A DNA stretch of 64,000 bases from Hirschia sp964352025 (GTDB taxonomy: Bacteria; Pseudomonadota; Alphaproteobacteria; Caulobacterales; Hyphomonadaceae), in contig CAYGPZ010000006.1 of NCBI GenBank assembly GCA_964352025.1, positions 1 through 64,000 of the forward strand, given 5' to 3'. The notes under the pieces were generated by a model that saw only the letters and a program-made list of their open reading frames with translations, had not been told where the DNA came from and ran no database searches. This document shows, in pieces, positions 53,304 to 62,986 of the stretch. Within the stretch, counting starts at the first letter, position 1. Every line of letters begins with the position of its first letter. The position numbers and the translations under genes are program-made.

Positions 53304-56300
53304 ATGTCTGAGTCTTTGAACCCACGCCGTTTTGTTCATTTGCGTGTTCGTTCGGCATTGTCACTTCTTGGGTCGATGATCACGATCAAAAAGCTCTGTA
53401 AGTGGACGTTTGAAAACGGTTTACCGGCAGTTGCTATTACCGATGACAATAATATGTTTGGCGCGCTGGAGTTGTCAGAGACATTGGCACCGATGGGTGT
53501 TCAGCCCATTATAGCAATAACCCTTCATATTTATAATCCGGACAATCCATCTGAAGAGCCATCTGAGTTAGCGCTTTTTGCGCAAAACGAAACTGGCTAT
53601 AAAAACATGATGATCCTGACGACAAAAGGATTTCTGGAATCCCCTGCAGGCGGAACAGGGGTGTTTCTGGAAGATGTACTAGCACATGCCGAAGGTCTTA
53701 TCTGCACGACAGGTGGCGGTAATGGTGCTGTTACGCGTATGTGTGCAGCAGGACACAAATCAGAAGCTCATAGCTATTTAGAAACGCTAAGTAAGGCGTT
53801 TCCAGAACGCCTATATGTTGAATTGCAACGTCATAATCGTCCAACAGAAGATCTTGGCGAAGAGATGTTGGTTGATTTGGCCTATGAACTGGAGTTGCCT
53901 TTGGTGGCAACCAACGAGGCCCGCTTCATAAAACGTGCTCAACACAAAGCTCATGACGCTTTATTGTGTATCGCGAATTCAGCCTATGTTTCTCAAGAAG
54001 ACCGGCCTAAAGCATCTCCTGAACAATATCTGAAAACAGAAGAAGAGATGATTGAACTCTTTTCGGATGTTCCAGAGGCAATTGATAATACGATAGAGAT
54101 AGCAAGACGCTGTTTTTATCGACCGGCGTGGCGAAAGCCTATTCTTCCCAACTTTACCGGAGATGATGGTGATGAGGGTGAGGAGCTTGATCGCCAAGCC
54201 CGCGAGGGCCTCAAGCAACGCTTATCAACGGGTATTCTCTATGCTGAAGAAAGCGAATACTGGGAGCGTCTAGACTTCGAACTGAATATCATCCGGCAAA
54301 TGGGTTTCCCGGGATATTTCCTCATCGTTTCCGACTTCATTAAATGGGGTAAGGAACACGACATTCCTGTGGGACCAGGTCGTGGTTCGGGTGCGGGTTC
54401 TCTGGTCGCATGGGTGCTTACGATTACTGATCTGGATCCACTGAGATTTGGACTTCTCTTTGAGCGCTTCTTGAACCCAGAACGTGTGTCCATGCCCGAC
54501 TTTGATGTCGATTTTTGTCAGGAACGACGTCAAGAAGTTATTGAATATACTAAACAAAAATATGGGGATGATCGTGTTGCAATGATCATCACCTACGGAA
54601 CCCTGCAGGCTAAGGCGGTTATCCGTGATGTCGGGCGTGTGTTACAACTTCCATTTGGGCAAGTTGATAAGCTTTCCAAGCTAATTCCTTTTAATCCAGC
54701 TAATCCACCAACTCTGCAAGAAGCGATTGATGGTGAACCTAAATTTAGGCAGGAAATGCGCGAAAACGACGATGTTAAAAACCTCGTCGAAACTGCGCTC
54801 GAGCTAGAAGGGCTATATCGTAACGCAGGTACTCACGCAGCCGGTGTGGTAATCGGTGATCGGCCGCTAGTTGAGTTATCTCCGCTCTATAAGGATCCTA
54901 AGTCTGATATCCCAGCAACCCAGTTCAATATGAAATGGGCTGAGCACAATGGATTGGTCAAATTCGACTTCTTGGGTCTAAAAACCCTCACTGTCATTCA
55001 GCGCGCACTAAAATTTGTGAAGTCTGAAGGAAAAGAGCTCACTGAAAAGTGGCACACCTTCGATGATGAGGAAGCATACAAACTACTTTCTTCAGGAGAA
55101 ACACTCGGTGTCTTCCAGCTGGAATCGACAGGAATGCGCGATACGCTTCGCAAGGTGAAGCCTGACTGTATTGAAGATATCATCGCGCTCATCTCTCTAT
55201 ATCGTCCCGGTCCGATGAAAAACATCGATACCTACGTGGCGCGTAAGGAGGGACGTGAAGAAATTGACTATCTACATGACGACTTAAAACCCGTCCTTGA
55301 AGAAACCTATGGTGTTATCGTTTACCAGGAACAGGTTATGCGTATAGCGCAGATACTTGCGGGATATTCTCTTGGTGAGGCCGACCTTTTGCGCCGAGCA
55401 ATGGGTAAGAAAAAACCTGAAGAAATGTTGAAGCAAAAAGTTCGTTTCCTCGAAGGCGCTGCTAAAAAGGACGTTACCAAAGAGCGCGCCGAATTCATCT
55501 TTGAGTTGGTGAATGAATTTGCGGGTTACGGTTTCAACAAATCCCACGCTGCTGCATACGCTGTGATTGCGTATCAAACTGCTTATTTGAAAGCTAAACA
55601 TCCAGTTGAGTTCCTTGCCGGATCTATGAGCCTTGATCTTACCAATACTGAGAAACTTGCGGCATTTTTTCAAGAAACAAAGCGATTAAAGATACCCGTC
55701 GTTACCCCCGACATCACGCGTTGTAATGCAGACTTTGATGTACGTGATCAAAAAATCTACTATGCGCTTGGGGCAGTAAAGGGAGTTGGTAAAGAGGCAA
55801 TGCTCGATGTGGAACGCGCGCGTGCTGAAAAACCATTTGAAGACTTATTTGATTTTGCAGAGAGGGTAGACCCAAGGCAAATTAACAGGCGTGTTTATCA
55901 GGCGTTATCAAAATGTGGTGGCTTCGACGCTCTAGAAAAAAACAGATCAAGAGCTTTTGAAGCCTCAGAACTGCTAGCTGCAATGTCTAACACAGCTAAC
56001 AAGGAACGAAATTCAAATCAGAACAGTCTATTTGGTGACGAGCCACCAATGCGGCCCAAACTGCCTAAAGCAGCGCCGTGGAGTTCTGAGAAACTGCTAG
56101 ACAATGAACTTTCAAGTGTCGGTTTCTATCTTTCAGGGCATCCATTGGACGATATTCTAGAGGGGCCAGCGAGGGAACGAATCGTATTGTCTTCTCAGAT
56201 GATGGAATTGGGACGTGAACGGGCAGCCCTCGAAATGATTGGTGTTGTGAAGGTTCGCGTCGAAAAGCCGTCTATGAGTGGAGGCGGGAAATTCGCTTAT

Positions 56301-56726
56301 CTCACACTATCAGATCCTTCTGGAGAGTTTGAATTATTCGTAGCGCCTGAAACATTGGCTGAGACCAGAGATTACTTCGAAGTTGGTAGCCGTGTTAATG
56401 TCCATGTAAAAGTTCGCCGAAAGGATGATGAGCTAAGATTTTCAGTCGATGGTGCTAGACCACTAGATAAAGCAGCATTAGGTGCTCCCGCTTGTTTATG
56501 CGTGCGGGTAGGGAGTATTGCCAGCATGGAACAGCTATCCAATGTCGCCGAAGAGTTAAGCAAAACGCCTTGCCAAACCGTAGGCGTGATTCAGGTCGAA
56601 ATTCCCCTTGAAGACAAAAGACTGGTTACAGTTGAGCTCGAAGGACATTACCCGATGGATTATGCTGCAATGTCAGCCCTAAAATCTGTTGTGGGCGTTG
56701 AGCGCGTCACCCCTATAGCAGCTTAA
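53304..56726 (+). CDS. dnaE: DNA polymerase III subunit alpha
   Basis: The 1140-residue replicative polymerase has an N-terminal PHP domain (FVHLRVRSALSLLGS), the polymerase core with PVGPGRGSGAGSLVAW, catalytic PDFDVDFCQERR and FDFLGLKTLT, and helix-hairpin-helix and OB domains at the end. It is the DnaE1 type. The order lolD–dnaE is conserved in alphaproteobacteria. Confidence 0.98.
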   Translation: MSESLNPRRFVHLRVRSALSLLGSMITIKKLCKWTFENGLPAVAITDDNNMFGALELSETLAPMGVQPIIAITLHIYNPDNPSEEPSELALFAQNETGYKNMMILTTKGFLESPAGGTGVFLEDVLAHAEGLICTTGGGNGAVTRMCAAGHKSEAHSYLETLSKAFPERLYVELQRHNRPTEDLGEEMLVDLAYELELPLVATNEARFIKRAQHKAHDALLCIANSAYVSQEDRPKASPEQYLKTEEEMIELFSDVPEAIDNTIEIARRCFYRPAWRKPILPNFTGDDGDEGEELDRQAREGLKQRLSTGILYAEESEYWERLDFELNIIRQMGFPGYFLIVSDFIKWGKEHDIPVGPGRGSGAGSLVAWVLTITDLDPLRFGLLFERFLNPERVSMPDFDVDFCQERRQEVIEYTKQKYGDDRVAMIITYGTLQAKAVIRDVGRVLQLPFGQVDKLSKLIPFNPANPPTLQEAIDGEPKFRQEMRENDDVKNLVETALELEGLYRNAGTHAAGVVIGDRPLVELSPLYKDPKSDIPATQFNMKWAEHNGLVKFDFLGLKTLTVIQRALKFVKSEGKELTEKWHTFDDEEAYKLLSSGETLGVFQLESTGMRDTLRKVKPDCIEDIIALISLYRPGPMKNIDTYVARKEGREEIDYLHDDLKPVLEETYGVIVYQEQVMRIAQILAGYSLGEADLLRRAMGKKKPEEMLKQKVRFLEGAAKKDVTKERAEFIFELVNEFAGYGFNKSHAAAYAVIAYQTAYLKAKHPVEFLAGSMSLDLTNTEKLAAFFQETKRLKIPVVTPDITRCNADFDVRDQKIYYALGAVKGVGKEAMLDVERARAEKPFEDLFDFAERVDPRQINRRVYQALSKCGGFDALEKNRSRAFEASELLAAMSNTANKERNSNQNSLFGDEPPMRPKLPKAAPWSSEKLLDNELSSVGFYLSGHPLDDILEGPARERIVLSSQMMELGRERAALEMIGVVKVRVEKPSMSGGGKFAYLTLSDPSGEFELFVAPETLAETRDYFEVGSRVNVHVKVRRKDDELRFSVDGARPLDKAALGAPACLCVRVGSIASMEQLSNVAEELSKTPCQTVGVIQVEIPLEDKRLVTVELEGHYPMDYAAMSALKSVVGVERVTPIAA

Positions 56727-56862
56727 TCAAACTTGTTTTGATAAAGGGGTTGCTTCCATTCAAAAAAAGATTATAAGCGCGCTTTATTCCGACACGTGGG
56801 TTATTTTCCGGTGCTGAATTGTTCGGCCAACCTGCGGCGGCTAACCGGATAGGAAAATTAAA

Positions 56863-57687
56863 ATGGCTTTACCTGAATTTACAATGCGTCAGCTTCTTGA
56901 GGCTGGTGTACACTTTGGTCACCAACAACACCGTTGGAACCCAAAAATGGACCGCTACATATTTGGTGCGCGTTCTGGCATTCACATCCTTGACCTTTCA
57001 CAAACAGTACCACTTCTACACCAAGCATTGGTGCAAGTGCGCGACACTGTTGCAAAAGGCGGACGTGTTCTCTTCGTAGGTACTAAACGTCAAGCAGCTG
57101 AATCAGTTGCTGAAGCGGCTGAACGTTCAGCTCAATACTTTATGAACGATCGCTGGCTTGGTGGAACACTTACAAACTGGGCAACAGTTTCAAAATCTAT
57201 TCAGCGTTTGCGTGAATTGGATGACTTGCTTTCTCAAGGTGACAGCACAGGTCTGACCAAAAAAGAGCTATTGAAGCTTACACGTGAACAAGAAAAACTT
57301 CAGCGTACACTTGGTGGTATCCGCAACATGGGTGGTCTTCCATCACTAATGTTCGTGATCGACACAAACAAAGAGTCTATCGCCGTTAAAGAAGCTCGCA
57401 AGCTTGGTATTCCTGTTGTCGCTATTGTTGATACAAACTGTGACCCGGATGAAGTTGATTACCCAATTCCAGGGAATGATGACGCGACACGAGCTATTCA
57501 ACTTTACACAAACTTGATTGCAGATGCTGTTCTTGATGGTCTTGCTGAGTCTTCAATGGAACTTGGTGTCGACCTTGGTGAATCTGAAGACATTTCTGAA
57601 GTCGCTCTTGATGTAGCTACAGAAGAAGTTGCTGCTGAAGCTCCGGCTGCAGAAGCAAAAACTGAAGAAAAACCAACAGAAGCTTAA
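56863..57687 (+). CDS. rpsB: 30S ribosomal protein S2
   Basis: S2 has 274 residues: MRQLLEAGVHFGHQQHRWNP, IHILDLSQTVPLL, FVGTKRQA and the C-terminal Ala/Glu-rich extension (about residues 245–274) typical of alphaproteobacteria. It is preceded by a 136-base leader after dnaE that may hold its promoter. It begins the rpsB–tsf operon. Confidence 0.98.
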   Translation: MALPEFTMRQLLEAGVHFGHQQHRWNPKMDRYIFGARSGIHILDLSQTVPLLHQALVQVRDTVAKGGRVLFVGTKRQAAESVAEAAERSAQYFMNDRWLGGTLTNWATVSKSIQRLRELDDLLSQGDSTGLTKKELLKLTREQEKLQRTLGGIRNMGGLPSLMFVIDTNKESIAVKEARKLGIPVVAIVDTNCDPDEVDYPIPGNDDATRAIQLYTNLIADAVLDGLAESSMELGVDLGESEDISEVALDVATEEVAAEAPAAEAKTEEKPTEA

Positions 57688-57741
57688 GTTTAGCGAATAA
57701 AATTATTAAACCACTCATTTATCCTGAGAGAGGTAACTGAC

Positions 57742-58671
57742 ATGGCCGCAATTACTGCCGCACTCGTTAAAGACCTGCGTGAGAAGACGGGCGCAGGAAT
57801 GATGGACTGTAAAAAAGCACTATCTGAAAACGATGGTGACGTTGATGCAGCAATCGACTGGCTACGTGCTAAAGGTCTTTCTAAAGCTGCAAAAAAAGAA
57901 GGCCGCGTAGCTGCTGATGGTCTTGTTGGTGTAGCTATTGAAGGCACTAAAGGTGCTGTTGTTGAAGTTAACACTGAGACAGATTTCGTTGCTCGTAACG
58001 AAACTTTCCAAGATGCTGTTTCAGGGATAGCAAAAGCGGCTCTTTCTGTTGATGGTGATGTGGAGGCTCTAGCCGCTGCGTCTGCTGTTGATGGTGGCGA
58101 AGGTTCAATTACTGATCAATTGAAGCGCATGGTTGCAACAATTGGTGAGAACATGAACCTACGTCGTTCAGCTTCTGTATCTGTCGAAAAAGGCGCTGTT
58201 GCATCTTATGTTCACTCAGTTACAGCTGATGGTCTTGGTAAAATTGGTGTTGTCGTTGGACTTGAGTCCGAAGGTGATGCTGCTGTTCTTCAAGATGTTG
58301 GGCGTAAAGTTGCAATGCACATCGCTGCGACTAACCCGCTTGCGGCTGTAAAAGAAGAATTAGATCCAGCTGCTGTTGAGCGTGAGCGTCAAGTTCTTAC
58401 AGAACAAGCTCGCGAATCAGGCAAGCCAGAAGCTGTAATCGAGAAAATGATCGAAGGTCGCCTTCGTAAATTCTACCAAGAAGTTGTATTGGTAGAGCAG
58501 GCTTTCGTTATGGATCCTGACGTTACTGTTGGGAAGTTTATCGAAAACGCCAAGTCTGATGCAGGCGCACCAGTATCTCTAAAAGGCTTTGCAATGCTTC
58601 GCCTTGGTGAAGGTATTGAGAAGAAAGAAGAAGACTTTGCTGCAGAGGTTGCTGCTGCAACTGGTCAATAA
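57742..58671 (+). CDS. tsf: elongation factor Ts
   Basis: EF-Ts regenerates EF-Tu·GTP. The 309-residue protein has LREKTGAGMMDCKKALSE, the Tu-contacting TDFVARNETF, and HIAATNP. AGAGAGG precedes the ATG. A strong terminator follows the gene. Confidence 0.98.
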   Translation: MAAITAALVKDLREKTGAGMMDCKKALSENDGDVDAAIDWLRAKGLSKAAKKEGRVAADGLVGVAIEGTKGAVVEVNTETDFVARNETFQDAVSGIAKAALSVDGDVEALAAASAVDGGEGSITDQLKRMVATIGENMNLRRSASVSVEKGAVASYVHSVTADGLGKIGVVVGLESEGDAAVLQDVGRKVAMHIAATNPLAAVKEELDPAAVERERQVLTEQARESGKPEAVIEKMIEGRLRKFYQEVVLVEQAFVMDPDVTVGKFIENAKSDAGAPVSLKGFAMLRLGEGIEKKEEDFAAEVAAATGQ

Positions 58672-58697
58672 AGTTCATTTTGAAGCTTGAATTGAAG

Positions 58698-58733
58698 CGA
58701 GGGTAGGCGATAAGTGTCTGCCCTCGTTTTTTT
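58698..58733 (+). terminator. intrinsic terminator after tsf
   Basis: CGAGGGTAGGC and GTCTGCCCTCG form an 11-bp stem with two G·U pairs and a 7-base loop, followed by seven T. It ends the rpsB–tsf transcript and precedes pyrH by 50 bases. Confidence 0.93.
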
Positions 58734-58782
58734 ATGGGCTCCAATTTTTGAGCAATGATTTTTCAAATTAGGTGAATTAGTT

Positions 58783-59526
58783 ATGGCATCGCAAACACAA
58801 TCTCCAAAGTATAAACGGGTATTGCTCAAGATATCTGGTGAAGTTCTAGCCGGTACACCTAAGGGTGATGAACAAAAATTTGGAATTGATATGGAGGCGT
58901 GCCAACCTATTGCTAAAGAAATCAAACAAGCAATTGAAGGCGGCACAGAAGTTTGTCTAGTTATCGGGGGTGGTAACATATTCCGTGGCCTAAAAGGTGT
59001 TGGACAAGGCTTAGAACGCGCACAGGCTGATTCTATGGGAATGCTAGCAACTGTGATGAACGCTTTAGCAATGCAAGGCGCATTGGAAGAGGTAGGCGTT
59101 CCCGCCAGAGTTCAAAGCGCAGTCGAAATGCCAAAAATATGTGAGCCATTTATTCGTCGTAGAGCTATTCGACACATGGAAAAAGGCCGCGTTGTTATTT
59201 TTGCTGCCGGTACTGGAAACCCATACTTTACGACTGACACTGGTGCCGCTTTGAGAGCAGCCGAAATGAGCTGTGATGCTATGCTTAAAGGTACTCAGGT
59301 TGATGGTGTCTACACAGCAGACCCTAAGGTGGACCCAGAGGCTACTCGCTTTGACAATTTGGGCTATATGGAAGTTTTAAACAAAGACCTTCGCGTTATG
59401 GACGCGACTGCTGTAAGCTTGATGAAAGAGAATCATATTCCAATCGTTGTGTTTTCTATTCACAACAAAGGATCACTAGCGGACGTTCTTGCAGGAAACG
59501 GTGTTTGCACGGTTATTGGAAGTTAG
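58783..59526 (+). CDS. pyrH: UMP kinase
   Basis: The 247-residue UMP kinase makes UDP for pyrimidine nucleotide pools. Features are YKRVLLKISGEVLAG, VIGGGNIFRGL, TGNPYFTTDTGAALRAAE (as AGTGNPYFTTDT) and DGVYTADPKVDP. It is hexameric in relatives and regulated by GTP and UTP. It starts the next operon after the tsf terminator. Confidence 0.98.
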   Translation: MASQTQSPKYKRVLLKISGEVLAGTPKGDEQKFGIDMEACQPIAKEIKQAIEGGTEVCLVIGGGNIFRGLKGVGQGLERAQADSMGMLATVMNALAMQGALEEVGVPARVQSAVEMPKICEPFIRRRAIRHMEKGRVVIFAAGTGNPYFTTDTGAALRAAEMSCDAMLKGTQVDGVYTADPKVDPEATRFDNLGYMEVLNKDLRVMDATAVSLMKENHIPIVVFSIHNKGSLADVLAGNGVCTVIGS

Positions 59527-59557
59527 AACCCCGTTCTAGGAAAAAGGAAATATAATC

Positions 59558-60112
59558 ATGTCAATTGATATGCAGGACTTAGAGCGCCGTATGGACGGAG
59601 CAATAAATTCGCTAAAATCTGAATTCGCTGGTTTACGTACTGGACGTGCATCTACCAACTTATTGGATACTGTGATGGTAGAAGCCTACGGAGCCTCAAC
59701 TCCTTTGGCACAAGTTGCATCCATTTCTGTACCAGAACCAAGAATGCTAACCGTAAACGTTTGGGACAAAACAGTCGTTGCTGCAGCAGATAAGGCTATT
59801 CGCGATGCTGGACTTGGTTTGAACCCAGTTATGGATGGTCAAAATCTTCGCATTCCAATTCCCGCTCTAAATGAAGAGCGTCGTGTTGAGCTAACGAAAA
59901 TTGCTGGAAAATATGCAGAAGCAGCTCGTGTTTCTATCCGAAATGTTCGTCGCGATGGCATGGACCTTCTGAAGAAGATGGAAAAAGACGGTGAAATTTC
60001 CAGAGACGAACAAAAATCAATGGAAGACGACGTCCAAAAATTAACTGACAAAATGATTGGTACTGTCGACACCAATGTAAAATCTAAAGAAGAAGAGATA
60101 ATGCAGGTATAG
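59558..60112 (+). CDS. frr: ribosome recycling factor
   Basis: RRF splits post-termination ribosomes with EF-G. The 184-residue protein has FAGLRTGRASTNLLD, VWDKTVVAAADKAI and VRRDGMDLLKKMEKDGEISRDE (in part). The length is normal, and it lies in the conserved order pyrH–frr–uppS. Confidence 0.98.
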   Translation: MSIDMQDLERRMDGAINSLKSEFAGLRTGRASTNLLDTVMVEAYGASTPLAQVASISVPEPRMLTVNVWDKTVVAAADKAIRDAGLGLNPVMDGQNLRIPIPALNEERRVELTKIAGKYAEAARVSIRNVRRDGMDLLKKMEKDGEISRDEQKSMEDDVQKLTDKMIGTVDTNVKSKEEEIMQV

Positions 60113-60114
60113 TT

Positions 60115-60906
60115 TTGTCTGGTTCAAATATCTCTTCTACAACACCAATTACCGATCACTCTAAGGTCGGTGATTTTGGGCAAGCTCCTAAACACGTTGC
60201 CATTATTATGGATGGCAATGGTCGTTGGGCTGAATCTCGCGGATTACCACGAATTTCAGGCCATAAAGAAGGAGTAGAGGCCCTAAGAAGAACTGTTGAT
60301 GCTTGCAAATCGCTTGAAGTCCAACATTTGACTGTCTTTTCATTTTCTACAGAAAATTGGAGACGCCCTAAAAGCGAAGTTGATGCATTATTTGGACTTT
60401 TGAAGTTTTTTGTGAAGCAAGACTTAAATAGGCTTCACAAAGAAGGCGTTCGGATACGAATATTTGGTTCGCCTGAAGGACTTCCCTCTGACATTTTGAA
60501 ATTAATAGAAGAGTGCGAGACTAAAACTAAAAACAATACCGCATTTAATGTAAATATTGCTTTCAATTACGGAGCTCGCGCAGAGCTTGTCGAAGCTAGT
60601 CGTAAGATGGCCATTGCTGTCAAGCAAGGTGACTTGGAACCAGAAGCAATTGATGAATCTGTTTTGCAAGCAAATATGTGGTCAGCAGAATTACCGGATG
60701 TGGATTTGTTGATTCGGACCAGTGGAGAATTGCGAATAAGCAATTTTCTTTTGTGGGGTATAGCATACTCTGAATTTATGTTTCTTGATGTAATGTGGCC
60801 TGATTTTGGTCGCTCCAATATGGAACAGGCTATTGTTTCCTTCAAAAGCCGCAATAGACGATTTGGCGGTGTTGCTTCTCGCTTAACCCAAACCACTCAG
60901 CCATGA
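60115..60906 (+). CDS. uppS: undecaprenyl diphosphate synthase
   Basis: UppS extends farnesyl diphosphate to the C55 lipid carrier for wall synthesis. The 263-residue protein has HVAIIMDGNGRWAESRG (catalytic Asp), FSFSTENWRRP and LLIRTSGELRISNFLLWG. The start is a TTG at 60115 with AGG 7 bases upstream; no ATG lies before the conserved core. A 20-residue Ser/Thr-rich leader precedes the domain. Confidence 0.96.
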   Translation: MSGSNISSTTPITDHSKVGDFGQAPKHVAIIMDGNGRWAESRGLPRISGHKEGVEALRRTVDACKSLEVQHLTVFSFSTENWRRPKSEVDALFGLLKFFVKQDLNRLHKEGVRIRIFGSPEGLPSDILKLIEECETKTKNNTAFNVNIAFNYGARAELVEASRKMAIAVKQGDLEPEAIDESVLQANMWSAELPDVDLLIRTSGELRISNFLLWGIAYSEFMFLDVMWPDFGRSNMEQAIVSFKSRNRRFGGVASRLTQTTQP

Positions 60907-60919
60907 AAATACAGCCAGC

Positions 60920-61750
60920 GTGACTCAAAAACCTGTTATAAATAATTTTGCGAAACGTGTTTTGTCCGCACTTGTGTTGGCACCAATTAGCGTTTGGTCA
61001 GTCTATTCTGGTGGATCTGTCGCGGTTGCGGTCGCCTGTATTTGCGTGTGTATTGCTGCATATGAATGGTCTATGATGGTAAGCGCTGAAGCGCCATTGT
61101 GGAAACGATACAGCTTATGTGGAATTCTCTTGTTTGGTGGACTAATAGCTGTGTTAGCAGGGACTGTTGGATTTCTGCCGTTAATTGCAACGGCTGGCTT
61201 AATCGGTGTTACCGCTGCAGCTACTGGGTTGCTGTTGAAAATTCATCCATTTACGATGATGTTTGGTGCAGTCTACATTTCCGTCCCATTTGGTTCATTC
61301 GTATATTTGCGAGAATTCGCTGATAGGCCAATCTTTCTTATCGTCGCTATTATGATTATCGTGTGGGGAACTGATACCGCTGGGTATTTGGCCGGTAAAG
61401 CATATGGTGGTCCATTATTATCACCGAAAAGTAGCCCCGGTAAGACGTGGACCGGTGCTATTGGAGGTGTGATATATGCTGCACTTGGTGGTGCTGCCGC
61501 AGCCAACCTCACACAATCTTCTATGATCAATTGGGTATTGTTTGCAGTTTTTCTATCTATCGCGGCTCAACAAGGCGACCTTTTGGAATCCAAGTTTAAA
61601 AGAAAATTTGGACTGAAGGATATGTCAAACATCATTCCAGGGCATGGCGGATTGCTAGATAGACTTGATGGGTTGATGGCAGCAATATCTATCGCCGCCA
61701 TGGCGAACTGGCTGTTTCCAAACATTATCATGCAGCTGATGGGAGAATAG
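60920..61750 (+). CDS. cdsA: phosphatidate cytidylyltransferase
   Basis: CdsA makes CDP-diacylglycerol from phosphatidate and CTP in the inner membrane. The 276-residue protein has about eight hydrophobic segments, SPGKTWTGAIGG and the signature KFGLKDMSNIIPGHGGLLDRLD, seen as FGLKDMSNIIPGHGG. The start is a GTG at 60920, 13 bases after uppS. Confidence 0.96.
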   Translation: MTQKPVINNFAKRVLSALVLAPISVWSVYSGGSVAVAVACICVCIAAYEWSMMVSAEAPLWKRYSLCGILLFGGLIAVLAGTVGFLPLIATAGLIGVTAAATGLLLKIHPFTMMFGAVYISVPFGSFVYLREFADRPIFLIVAIMIIVWGTDTAGYLAGKAYGGPLLSPKSSPGKTWTGAIGGVIYAALGGAAAANLTQSSMINWVLFAVFLSIAAQQGDLLESKFKRKFGLKDMSNIIPGHGGLLDRLDGLMAAISIAAMANWLFPNIIMQLMGE

Positions 61751-61752
61751 CC

Positions 61753-62934
61753 GTGTCAAACGCTGTACGTGTCTCCTTACTTGGAGCAACCGGTTCGATT
61801 GGAAAATCAACGCTCGCACTTCTTACTCAAGATTGTGCGGACACGCCGAATTTTGAGGTCGTTTCCCTAACAGCTCAAACGAATGTCGAAGGGTTAGCTT
61901 TAGCGGCGAAGAAAACAAATGCTGAATTTGTCGCCATAGGAGACAGCAACCTTTTTCAAGACCTGAAACAAGCACTATCGGGAACAGGAATAGAAGTCGG
62001 CGCTGGCCCGGAAGCTTTGGTAGAGGCAGCCGCTAGAAAATGTGATGTTCTAGTCTCAGCAATTACCGGTGCTGCGGCTTTGAAACCAACATTGGCTGCG
62101 ATTAGACAGGGGACAAAGATTGCCCTCGCTAACAAAGAGAGTGTTGTTTGCGCAGGTCCACTTTTACTAAAAGAAGTCGACAAATTTGGCGCAAAAATTC
62201 TGCCAGTTGATTCTGAACACAACGCAATATTTCAAGTTCTAAGCAATGAAAAACGTATTGAAAAACTCGTTCTAACTGCATCAGGCGGCCCTTTTAGAAC
62301 AAAAAGCTTAGATGAGATGAGGCGGGCGACTCCTGAACAAGCTATTTGTCACCCCAATTGGACCATGGGACGTAAAATATCAGTCGATAGTGCCACGATG
62401 ATGAACAAATCATTGGAACTAATTGAAGCGTCTTATCTATTTGATACACCCGAAGAAAAAATCGATGTTTTAGTTCATCCCCAATCAATTATTCATAGCC
62501 TTGTAAGCTATGATGATGGTTCCGTATTAGCACAGTTAGGGATGCCAGATATGCGTACCCCGATTTCGTATGCTTTATCTTGGCCAAATAGAATGCAGAT
62601 ACCGGGTTTAGAACGTTTAGACTTGGCCAAAATTGGAACGTTGGACTTTGAAACACCTGATGCTGATAAGTTTCCAGCTATAAATCTTGCTAGAGAAGCC
62701 CTTTCCCTTGGAGATTGGGCTCCCAACGTATTCAACGCTATTAATGAAATCGGTGTTGACAGTTTTTTGAACCACAAGATTGGCTTTACCGACATTACTA
62801 ATAATACTAATAACTTGTTGAATAGATTTGCGTCGGGTGAATTTGGTGCCATGAAGAATGCTGTTAACTTTGACGACGTTTTCGAGTTAGATTTGTTTGC
62901 TAGAAAAATCGCTTTGGAAGCAATTGGGGCATGA
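61753..62934 (+). CDS. dxr: 1-deoxy-D-xylulose 5-phosphate reductoisomerase
   Basis: Dxr is the NADPH-dependent second enzyme of the MEP isoprenoid pathway. The 393-residue protein has LLGATGSIGKSTL, ALANKESVVCAG, PVDSEHNAIFQ, TASGGPFR and a W at HPNWTMG. The start is a GTG at 61753, 2 bases after the cdsA stop. It is the target of fosmidomycin. Confidence 0.97.
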   Translation: MSNAVRVSLLGATGSIGKSTLALLTQDCADTPNFEVVSLTAQTNVEGLALAAKKTNAEFVAIGDSNLFQDLKQALSGTGIEVGAGPEALVEAAARKCDVLVSAITGAAALKPTLAAIRQGTKIALANKESVVCAGPLLLKEVDKFGAKILPVDSEHNAIFQVLSNEKRIEKLVLTASGGPFRTKSLDEMRRATPEQAICHPNWTMGRKISVDSATMMNKSLELIEASYLFDTPEEKIDVLVHPQSIIHSLVSYDDGSVLAQLGMPDMRTPISYALSWPNRMQIPGLERLDLAKIGTLDFETPDADKFPAINLAREALSLGDWAPNVFNAINEIGVDSFLNHKIGFTDITNNTNNLLNRFASGEFGAMKNAVNFDDVFELDLFARKIALEAIGA

Positions 62935-62986
62935 GACCTGCAATGCCTGTTAAATCGGTAGAGTTAAAAGGGACTGATTTTTTTCA